DNA of 64,000 bases from Vandiemenella viatica (lineage: Eukaryota; Arthropoda; Insecta; Orthoptera; Morabidae), in NCBI GenBank assembly GCA_031002005.1, contig JARYHS010009186.1, forward strand, positions 183,546,437 through 183,610,436. The letters are read 5' to 3'. The position numbers and the translations under genes are program-made. A model generated the notes under the pieces. The model saw only the letters and a program-made list of their open reading frames with translations, ran no database searches and was not told where the DNA came from. Positions 44,130 through 53,047 of this stretch are shown piece after piece. Position 1 is the stretch's first letter, and each line of letters begins with the position of its first letter.

Positions 44130-44460
44130 TATGCTATCTACGTCGTTAGACACATCTTTTCCTGCATCCATAAAAGAATGTGTGCACGCGGCAGACCCCT
44201 CTTCTACAATTCCACAATCTACATAAATCAAAATGACACACCAAATACATTCTCCTCAGTGAGAAATTCAGATGGAATACCATAGCAACAATATCGTGTC
44301 TATTGTGGGAAGCTTGTCGTTGAAAAAGTTCTTGGGTTATTTTTGTCCACTTCGGATTGATGGTAATCGTAATGAATAGGTCTGGGTGCCTAAGTTTTCT
44401 CAGGTAAGACAATGCTTCTTGCGCACCCTTGTGCAAATAGCGTGGCCCACACCTTAAACT

Positions 44461-44657
44461 TAAATCTCACTGTATGACATCCCCTCCACGCGCATTCTGT
44501 TCTGCGCACGTTACTCGACATGGATAGCATTACAAACTACATTTATACAGTAAATCTCATAACCTATCCCACTGGAAAATGTGCGTGTCCAGTAAGGGTT
44601 AGGGAGGGGGGGGGGTACTGCCCTCCCCACGCCTAGAAGAAAAATCAAGTTGCCACC
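44461..44657. other. Short spacer
   Basis: G-rich run near 44608-44618. No gene. Confidence 0.5.
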
Positions 44658-45477
44658 AAAGGGCGTACCCAGCGAGGAACAGGGAGGTAGCAGCTCAACT
44701 GCCCCCTAAAAGAATCAAGTTGACACCCATACCATTTTTTGATTCTCTTATATCAAAGTTAAAAATTTTATTCTCCCCCCTCACCCCCCCCCCAAATACC
44801 CCAGCATTTGCGTTATCAAGATTACACCCTTTATTCGTGACCAAAACGAGTTTAGCAGATTTACACAATAATGCAGAACTGATCAGAAATTTTTATGAGT
44901 TGGATGATATCACTAGAGAACTCGACGTTTGGTACAATTTGTGGATAAAGAAGAATTTACAGGAAGACAAATTAAGGGATGTAGAAGTCGTGGACCTGTT
45001 TAACAAAACTATTTTATTTCCCCGCCTTGAGAAAAGAATTCACAATTCTGAGCACTCTTCCATGCACTACAGCGACAGTGGAACAATCCTTCAGTACGCT
45101 TCGACGAGTGAAGAACTGGCTCAGGAGCACTTCGGGAGAGAAAAGATTGACCGGATTATGCCTGATGAGTGAGCATCGAAATTTCGTAAAAGATCACCGT
45201 GAGATATTGACAAACAAAGTTATTCTGAGAACCGAGAAAAAACTATTACTGAGTTACGATCTTAATTAACTACTTAATAGCTCCTTAGATTAACTGGTTT
45301 GATTACGATGTTAATCAATAATGAAAATAGTTTCCTCAATAGATTTGAGTTTAATTTTGTAAGAAATCATCATGTTTCAGTCACCCACCCTACTTCCTCG
45401 AAACCAATACGAGTTGTCCCCTAGTTCAAATCTCCCCCCCCCCCCCCCCCTTAGTTCTGATCCTGGATATGCCCTTG
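44658..45477 (+). mobile_element. Deleted hAT element
   Basis: Near-inverted ends CAAAGGGCGTACCCAGCGAG and CCTGGATATGCCCTTG, with poly-C tracts inside each end (44775-44793 and 45433-45450) and the end of a hAT transposase gene between them. The target duplication is not clear. Confidence 0.6.
44840..45269 (+). pseudogene. hAT transposase C-terminus, frameshifted
   Basis: The first part reads SLADLHNNAELIRNFYELDD, ELDVWYNLWIKKNLQ and VDLFNKTILFPRLEK. A shift near 45030 leads to FTILSTLPCTTATVEQSFST, LRRVKNWLRSTSGEKRLTGL and CLMSEHRNFV. The T.PVTTA..ERSFSTLRR.K..LRS..G..RL.GL pattern is the hATC dimerisation domain of the ZMYM/repressor-like hAT group, with Glu-Gln in place of the usual Glu-Arg. 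The catalytic core is missing. Confidence 0.82.
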
Positions 45478-45481
45478 CACG

Positions 45482-46070
45482 GAAACCTTGTCGGTTTTGG
45501 GGATAACAAGTATTTTAAATGTTAATCTATAATATCAGTTATAACCATCCCAAGATGCTTATAAATCCATCCGGTTGTTTCAGTGTGATGCGCTTCAAAA
45601 ACCCTTAATTTACATCACTCATCTCTCGTGAACATTATCGTTTTTATGGATAAAATGTATTCTAAATTTTAACGCATAATATCAGTTATAATTATGCCAA
45701 GTTGTATTCAAATACATGTGATATTTCAGCGTAATGTGCTTTCAAAATTGCTTAACGATCATCACTTATCCCACGGGAACCCTATCGTTTTTCGTGATAA
45801 AATGTGTTTTAAATGTAAATGCATAGTATCAGTTATAATTGTGCCAAGTTGCATTCAGATCCATTAGGCAGTTTCAGAGAAATGCTGTTTCAAGGATACT
45901 TAATTCTCATCTCTCCCACGAGAACCCTATCATTTTTCGGGGTAAAAGTATTCTAAATGTTATCCATAGTATCTGTTACAATGATGACGCGTTTCGTATA
46001 AATCCATTTGGTAGTTTCATCGTGATGCGCTTTCAGAGATACGTACAGTACATACAGACAGACGGACAAA
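45482..46070. repeat. 147-bp minisatellite, four copies
   Basis: The landmark ATCAGTT recurs at 45534, 45681, 45828 and (mutated) 45971. Each unit contains a form of GAACCCTATCGTTTTTCG, TTTCAG.GTGATG and CATTCA.ATCCAT. The units resemble blocks found near the 3' ends of insect Helitrons and end in CAGACAGACGGACAAAAATG. Confidence 0.85.
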
Positions 46071-46075
46071 AATGA

Positions 46076-46315
46076 AAAAATTTCGTTTTTTCGCTTCTAT
46101 ATCATTTGTAATGCTTCCTTCAATTAAAATTACATTTCCTTTTGTGTACCTTGTTAAATAATCATACGATAAATAAATAAACTCAATTAAAATGTGGAAA
46201 AATATCGTTTTTTGGCTTCTATATCATTTGTAATGCTTCCTTCAATTAAAATTACATTCCCTATTGTGTACCTTGTTAAATAATCATACGATAAATAAAT
46301 AAATTCAATTAAAAT
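46076..46315. repeat. 122-bp direct repeat, two copies
   Basis: CTTCTATATCATTTGTAATG occurs at 46094 and 46216 within two units that match almost base for base through CATACGATAAATAAATAAA. Confidence 0.88.
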
Positions 46316-46706
46316 TATCAAAATCTACTTAATGTTTAGATTTCGGCCTATTACAGTTTTATTATAAGTATGGATTACCTGTGCATAGAATATTTTCCTT
46401 TCTCATCTAGCACATTATCTCTTGCAATTACGACGATGAATGTAGGCACACTCATATATTTTAACTTCGTCTATCTATGAGATATATACTTATTCTTCGT
46501 AGTGTTTATTTAATTCCACTTTTATTCTTGACCATGAGTGATTACTCCATCAATCACTTTCAGTCATCGGTTCGAATCCTTGTCTGGCCTCGTATTTTCA
46601 ATGGCCCTTAACCAAATTCTCACCTCTAGTAGAACTTACTGTGTAATGTGGAGTACGCCAGTACGCTTCTGTAGTTCGGACTCAACGTTAAGCTTCAGGT
46701 TAGTAT
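46316..46706. other. Spacer with SINE scrap
   Basis: Near 46565-46610 are CGGTTCGAATCCTTGTC and GGCCTCGTATTTTCAATGGCC, a poor fragment of the tRNA-derived SINE. Otherwise nothing. Confidence 0.45.
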
Positions 46707-47092
46707 GGGAGTGTCCATAAACTACGTTGCTCGGTGTTATGGGAGAGGGGTTGTGTATAAAGCTAAGCTGTGCTACGTGGGGAGGAGGAGGGGGGAGGGA
46801 GGGTGTTCCGGGCAAAGCCACAGAGCTTTTCATTCACATTATTTGTCATAATTAAAATAAGGAACAGAACACACAAGTGAATATTTATTTCCGTCATTTA
46901 ATTATCTTCGTTTTACGATAGTCTGACAAAAGAAAACAGTACAAAATGTTGTCTGGAATCAATAGGGAAAAAAAAGCTACGTGCCACGCGGGGGAGTGGA
47001 GAAGAGGCAAAAATCACGCCAGTCTACGTCGGGGGACCGGGGGCGGATTCACAAGAGGCCAAAATGGAGCTATGTAGTTTATGGACGCTCCC
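46707..47092. mobile_element. Miniature element with CATAAACTACG ends
   Basis: Ends GGGAGTGTCCATAAACTACG and the complement of GGGAGCGTCCATAAACTACA, 386 bp apart. It contains purine-rich GGAGGAGGAGGGGGGAGGG. The ends resemble, but are distinct from, those at 34458 and 43794. Half-copies lie at 61838 and 62408. Confidence 0.8.
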
Positions 47093-47215
47093 TCAGCGCC
47101 GACAAGAGGCGCATTGCGCGGTGAATTCGAAACTCTGTCAATTGGCTGCCGAATAATCCTTCGGAGTCTCCTGGGCAATAATGACATATGATGAACTCAT
47201 TTTAATTATTAATTA
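47093..47215. other. Short spacer
   Basis: No feature recognised. Confidence 0.5.
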
Positions 47216-47512
47216 CTAGTGTAAGCCCGTGACTATTTTTTGCGTATCGTCACGGGTCTAGAATAGTTCCAGTTTTTACGATGAAAGATTATGACAGGTT
47301 GATCTGATCTGGCCAAATATAAGCTTAATCTGTGTTTCACCCTTAGGATGAATAAAATCTCTTGAGTTTAAAGAACTCAGGCATTAGTAGAGGTAGGTAT
47401 TAAACACGGACAGGAACGATCGTGCTATCGTGTAACTGTTTCAAAGGTCATACACTCGAACTTGCTTAAATACGAACTTGACTTGTATTTGACCCTTAAA
47501 GTTCACTCTCCA

Positions 47513-47546
<34 letters not shown>

Positions 47547-48235
47547 AATCCTGTTTACTTCGAAAGCATCACGTATTTTATTATTTGTCATAATATCTGT
47601 GACGGCCAGAGAACTAAATACACATTCAATATTTTGAAACGGTTGAGCAACTCGGCAGAAATAAGTTGCCAGAATAGTTGATTCGGTAACATATTTGGTC
47701 TGATGTCCACTTAAAATAACCTAATAACTCTCGTACAGTGAACATGAATAAAGACCATCGACAAAAATGGCCAGTAAAATACCTGAAAAGCAAATAAACC
47801 GTAAAGCATAAACTTTGGTCAAGCAATAACATTAGTGACAGTTTTAATTAAATTTAAATTTATGCTAAGCCGCAATGACAATTGGCATTCATGGTTACAG
47901 TAGAGACCATGAGTAATTTAATTTTCAAAAGTTTTTTTTTTTTAAGTTGCTTTCATTAGTAACATGTTATTGAAAAGCAGATCAACGTTTTTTCAGCCGC
48001 AAAATTAATCGATATTTTTTTAACTATGAAACGCTACGAAAAGCAAACCTAATGACAGTATTATGGCTATTAATTTGGTAGTAGTTGCTTAACTATTAAA
48101 TTGTAGACATAACCACGAATTTCTACTAATGGTATCTCTGATCGCTGTTTTGCAAGCGAAGGCTGACACGTGACACCATTATTCAGCCAATAGGTATCGA
48201 GATGAGTGGATGAGCTTACGAAATTATATAGTAGA
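47216..48235 (-). mobile_element. Helitron, family 2 copy C
   Basis: On the - strand it begins TCTACTATATAATTTCG at 48235 and ends CACGGGCTTACACTAG at 47216, followed by T. A poly-A run of about 28 bases lies near 47517-47545. Its 5' end directly abuts the CTAG of the family 1 Helitron at 48236. It lacks the insertion seen in copy B. Confidence 0.82.
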
Positions 48236-48522
48236 CTAGCATTTGCCCGCTGCTTCACGCGCGCGTGTCTTGGCAGGTGTAGAAATTATTTACCGATTTT
48301 ATTCTCTTATCTGACATTAACGTGGAAAGGCATGAACTGTTAATGTATTCTGAATAGTTTCGTTGGTTTCGGTTAATACGTTAGGTTCGGTTTTCATACT
48401 GATGTCAGAGAGTTGTTTTATTCATATTTTAACGTGATACAATTGATTCAATAGTAGAAAAGGTTCCTGAAAAATTAACAGTAGTAATTCGTGGTTGTAA
48501 TTATTGTGCGAAGTATAAACAT

Positions 48523-48822
48523 TTATTGTTTAGAAAGGCTTTCACGGTTCAAACGACATTCTTTCTTCTGTGCGCTTTCAGAAGCTATGGATTTAGCGTA
48601 TAGAACCCGGTTATAGGTCAATCGCTTTTCTCGGTGCAGGTTACTTTCATTTGCTCTAGCTATTTCATCTCGTTCTCTCTGACGTTGCAGACGATGTTGT
48701 CGGTCTATGTCACTCTCATTTAGCCGATTTCGGCGACATCTTTTAGCTGCAGAAGTTGACCCCGACAGATTAGATCTCTTTCGCAAGGGCATATCATAAA
48801 CTTTTATACTTACCCAACTCAC
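48523..48822 (-). CDS. Helitron-associated N-terminal Arg-rich ORF fragment
   Basis: Ninety-nine codons, rich in R, E, Q and S: LRKRSNLSGSTSAAKRCRRN, then RLNESDIDRQHRLQRQRERD, EIARANESNLHREKRL and IASESAQKKECRLNRES. This repetitive R..R..E.. pattern matches the start of many insect Helitron helicase proteins, where it precedes the Rep domain. Only that N-terminal piece remains in this 3-kb element, so it is a capture or deletion relic. In the copy at 8968 the corresponding region (about 9280-9460) lacks the first third of the ORF including its ATG. Whether it is made as a peptide is unknown. Confidence 0.6.
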   Translation of the reverse strand: MSWVSIKVYDMPLRKRSNLSGSTSAAKRCRRNRLNESDIDRQHRLQRQRERDEIARANESNLHREKRLTYNRVLYAKSIASESAQKKECRLNRESLSKQ

Positions 48823-50069
48823 AGCACTAACAATTAAAACGTTTTCACAGCTGCAATTATCACTATGCGTGAACTTTGGCTGCGAGTATATAGATGAGCA
48901 TAAACTTGGTTACAATATAGAATATCTGTGGTAGTAATATTATTTCTGAAAGCAATATTTAACTCAGCTAAAACATAATATTTTTGAATGCTGATATGGA
49001 GGATTCCACGTTAACCGTGGTACCGAAAGATTAAATGGATATATAACAGTTGTAACGTTAAGAAAGCTGATATTATAATCATTATGTGTAATTTTTTTTG
49101 CGATTTTATGTGTAAACTTTGGCTGGGATTATATAGCTAGATATAAGCTTTGTTAAGGATGTATCTGTGGATATAATGAAAAATATTGTTTCCATGATAC
49201 TTAACTAAAAAAAGTTTATTTTTAAATGTGGATACCAAGGATTGCAACATAACCGCGGTGCCATAAATTTATGTAAATATAGCAGTAATCTACGACTTAG
49301 TCCTCTTGGAAGTGTGCTGAAATATAAAAATTCGTTACCAATAATCACAGCATCTCAATTTTTCTGAATTATTTATTTTTTATTTTTTGCTGTTTGGATT
49401 TTGGTTTTATTTTATGTTGATACACCATCAATTATTCCTGCTTTAAAATAGAAATTTACGTGAATTGGAGCTACTCTTGATTTCAAATCGTCGTATCATT
49501 ACTGTCATAATTTCAGTCAGATATAATTAATCCAAAAATGTGGAGATGTGATCATGATACAGTTTATGTAGTAACGTGCATGTAACTGAAACAATTATTT
49601 CTGAGTGGCAACATTATCGCAAGTTGTGAATCGCTTGAAATGCAACCTGACAGCTGATATGATGCTTTGTTATAGGTCTAAGAGACGATGCCTGCAGCTT
49701 TATAATCTACGCGGTGTAGCATTAGGATATGAAACATTTTTGATTTAAGTTTCTTTCAATATAGCCGTATTTTCTATGTAATTATTTCAGTCGCATGTAA
49801 GTACCTGGCGAAACAACAGCCTGGACCAGATGACAATTGACTCGTTTTGTTTAGCATCAGGCATAACGGGTTCAGTTTTAAAATTTACGCGGTTTAGAAT
49901 AGAATTTTAGGATGCCTAGTTATATTTGAAATAAAAATTCGTTACCAATAATCACAACATCACAATTTTTTCTGATTTATTTATTTTTTGCTGTTTGGAT
50001 ATTGGTTTTTATTTTATGTTGATACACCATCAATTATTCCTGCTTTAAAATAGAAATTTACGTGGAGTT

Positions 50070-50149
50070 AATCTTGGTTTCGTTGTTGTTGTTATTGGTG
50101 TTTTAGGGCGCGTCGACATCGGGGTCATTAGCGCCCTAATCTTGGTTTC
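50070..50149 (-). repeat. Tiny retroposed tail with target duplication
   Basis: A 56-bp insert (50082-50137) is flanked by the 12-base duplication AATCTTGGTTTC at 50070-50081 and 50138-50149. On the - strand it is GGGCGCTAATGACCCCGATG, a GGGCGC/GCGCCC hairpin, and an (AAC)n tail. The copy at 8968 has the empty site near 10584. Confidence 0.85.
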
Positions 50150-50879
50150 AAATCGTCGTATCATTATTGTCATTATTTCAGTCAGATATAATTAATTCAA
50201 AAATGTCAAAATGGATCACGGTACAGTATATGTACTAATGTGCATGTAACTCAAGCAATTATTTCTGAGTGGCAAAATTATCGCAAGTTGTAAATCGATT
50301 GAAATGTAACCTGGACAGTGATGACAGCTGATATGCTTTTGTTATAGGCCAAAGGGACGATGCTTTTAGCTTTATAATTTACGCGGTGTAGCATTAGGAT
50401 TTGAAAATTTTTTAATTTGAGTTTCTTTCAATATATCCGTATTTTCTATGTAATTATTTGAGTCGCATGTACCTGAATTTTCGGATGCCTAGTTATATTT
50501 GCACGTTATAGCCACGAGACATATTAATCGAATAAAGTACTTCCAAATATGTGCAATTCCGCACAAGTCATTATGAAAGAAGTATGTTTTATTACTTGCT
50601 GATATTTATAATAGCTGTTTTCCAGACATCGCTCTTCGAAAAGAAACTGAATTTCGTATTAAGTATTGGCTTATTGTGGCTGTATTGTACAGCGTTCACG
50701 TAGCAAGTTTGTTCCAGAGACAAACTGTATAACAGTCTACCAGAGACCTTCAATATTAGTAATATAACTTTTTCGTAATTCAACAGACCTGTTACGATTC
50801 AAGTAAATGCTGATTATACTTGATTCACGTATTCTTTTTATTTTGAAGTACTGCGGTCCAGAAAAATGAATCGCAGAAG

Positions 50880-50912
<33 letters not shown>

Positions 50913-51189
50913 AAAATCCTAAATTTTGTCAGGTCTCTTTATGAAAGGAGTGACCGTCTGAATGTGTATTATTATCTGTGGTCTACAGTTTTACATTTCT
51001 GAAGTTTTTTACTGACTTGCTTCTTCCCATGGTACATATTAGTCGTTAGCTACTTCTGCAGATGTTGATCAACAACATTAGCTTTAAAAATTTGGAAACA
51101 CCATGCAAATTGATGCGGTAGTTTTTGCGTTATTAGAGATCAAGCCTCACTACAAACGCAGCTTGCTTACAGATTTATAATAGTATAGA

Positions 51190-52390
51190 TTGTTTGATAT
51201 TTTTTTATATTAACAATACATTTACATTTATTCTTACAGTTTTCTGTGCGTTGTGACGTATGTCCCTCGCAAGTTGAATCTGTTAAAAAAGAAATAGAGA
51301 AGTTCCTTCTACATGATGAGCATTAGCAGTGTGAAAATATCAGAAACGAAGTCTGTTGGTTTGTCTTGTGTAAAGTGGTTTTTACAAAATCTTCTATTAC
51401 AGAGAGTTACGATGGGCATAATCAAGAAGATTACATCACAAGGAGGAAATGGAATAGCTACTAATTTTTCATTACGCGTGCCAACTAAAGAGAAGGATAA
51501 CCTGTAAGCACAGGCAACATGGTCGATAATGTTCTCAAGGATATTACGAAATGTGTAGAGTTTGCAGTCATTTGTCTGAAATCAGCATGCAGAGTTGCAC
51601 CAAATAAGTATAATACGTGAGAGACACATCGAGGTTTCCAGTAAGAGGACATTATAAGGAAGTAGTTAATCCAAATTTCAAAAGGTCAGTACCAGTATTT
51701 CGCTGGTGGAGAAAGTCCCACCCCACCCACAAATTTTTGTCAGTCTGCTAAAATTTTGTGCTTGAAAAAACGAGTTATTCTTCTATTAAAACACATCTTT
51801 TCCGTATGTTGTAAACAATATTTTTCCCCTACTCTTCTTTGTATAGTTTAAATTCTTTCATTAATCTTCTATGAATCATGTCCTCAGTCTCAAAGAAGCA
51901 ATTGGGCTATATGAGAGTGAAATTACTCTTTATTATTTTTCACTCAACATGTGTTACAAAACAATATTCTTATCTGTTTATTACTATTTCTGCTGATTTA
52001 GTTACATTTGCTTTAACTTAAACTACTGATTTCTTTTCTTCCTTACTGGCCACGTCTTAGTTTAAAATGTTCCAGCATTAACTAACTGTAAAATGGTACA
52101 GACAAAACGACCGTTCAGATAAGGTCAGTCATATTTGGTCGTCAGTCTCTCATTTCGTCTGGAGTAATCTTCCCCTTCTTAACTTGTAATAATTTCTTCA
52201 TTTGTAAGTACTTATTAGAAACAATATCTTAAACTGTGAGTTACAACAGCTGCGTATCATCTTGCCATACCACTCTTCGACATAGTTGTACTCTTCACTT
52301 ACAAACTAACCCATTCCGTGCATCTTAAAACGAAAAAAATTATGTAAAATTTAAATATGGACTTTTCAATGGATCTCGGAATCCGTTTTT
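51190..52390. other. Spacer
   Basis: No gene or repeat recognised. The 64-codon frame at 51313 has no recognisable motif. Confidence 0.5.
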
Positions 52391-52394
52391 GACA

Positions 52395-53047
52395 CTATTA
52401 GGTTTGTATCCCTGAGACAATGGGAGAGATAAATAGGGTTCAAAATTACAGGCCAATTAGTTTGGTGGAGAAGTTGATTGAAAGATTGTTATGCAATCAC
52501 ATAAGAAATATTTGTTAGAGAAGGAACGGGTGGAACCTAAAGGAATGATTAATTGCAATGGAGCGCATGCTTCGGTGGCAATTTCCCTAGTCTTCTAATA
52601 GCCCATTCTAAGTGTTTTTATTTTTATTTTTATTAGTCTTATGTAATTAGAGTGTTTAAATTCGTCTCTCTACCTATTTTTGCGATTTTAAAACATGCCC
52701 TTAGAAAATGATTGTCATTCGACTCTTAGTTACTGGGCTATGTGCAAGAGATGCAGATGAGACGGTCAAGGGAGGCCAAGTTGAATGTAGCACTGCATTT
52801 TTCCAAAAGTATTTCACAGAATGTGCCATAGTAATAACTTAAAAACCAATGGATTGGATGCTGCGTAGAAGAATGCTATAAAGGTAGAAAGCAATATTTT
52901 AGGGTGGGAAATCTTTTCCAAAGAGATGGAAGATAAAGTAAGAGTGCCACAGGCTAGTGTTCCGGGACCATTGCTGTTCACTGTTGAAATGAATGATTGT
53001 GTTGTTGGTAGAAGTCGGAAGTTAAATTATTTGCAGATATCATAGCA
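52395..53047 (+). pseudogene. LINE reverse transcriptase fragments
   Basis: Near 52425-52510 the translation gives GEINRVQNYRPISLVEKLIE, the first conserved box of non-LTR reverse transcriptases (NYRPISL). Near 52948-53035 it gives VPQASVPGPLLFTVEMNDC (the VPQGS..GPLLF..YINDL box) and then LNYLQIS, a worn LFADD. The two pieces are separated by about 430 bp, including the reverse complement of a LINE tail (52560-52600). The YADD catalytic box is destroyed. The fragment is cut off at 53048 by an inverted-end element. Confidence 0.7.

Larger units (their letters stand above)
40500..44460 (-). pseudogene. Autonomous Helitron remnant (Rep/helicase), broken by three insertions
   Basis: From 44436 downward in several frames: LRHPDLFITITINPKWTKI (Helitron Rep N-terminal region), PKQDPSLYTIVMLH, then VKYICKYVNKDSDQANN with the two Rep tyrosines (YxxKY). 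Further on come GDEVTRYQYISSSE, MRLLLHLVRGSTSF, ENSWFCGRAVLTTRNDQAAF, PFRVKRVQF and SVCFAMTINKAQGQTL (helicase motif VI region). After the insertion at 41964, CFSHGQQYVALYRESVSANM and FVYAAKSVMNDI close the helicase. A Tc1 element then interrupts, and the 3' part reaches about 40500. The Walker A region is missing and there are many frameshifts. It may be the type of source that mobilised the shorter Helitrons nearby, but no shared termini were found. Confidence 0.85.
48236..51189 (-). mobile_element. Non-autonomous Helitron, family 1 copy 2
   Basis: On the - strand it starts TCTATACTATTATAAATC (51189) and ends GGCAAATGCTAG (48236) after the same ACGCGCGCGT palindrome as the copy at 8968. It is preceded by A. 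It keeps about 220 bp missing in copy 1 and has a longer A run (about 30 bases, near 50880) and a 56-bp retroposed insert at 50082. Confidence 0.88.

Noticed and set aside
45482..46070. CRISPR-like array
   Set aside because: The 147-bp repeats are contiguous, diverged and without unique spacers, in an animal genome.
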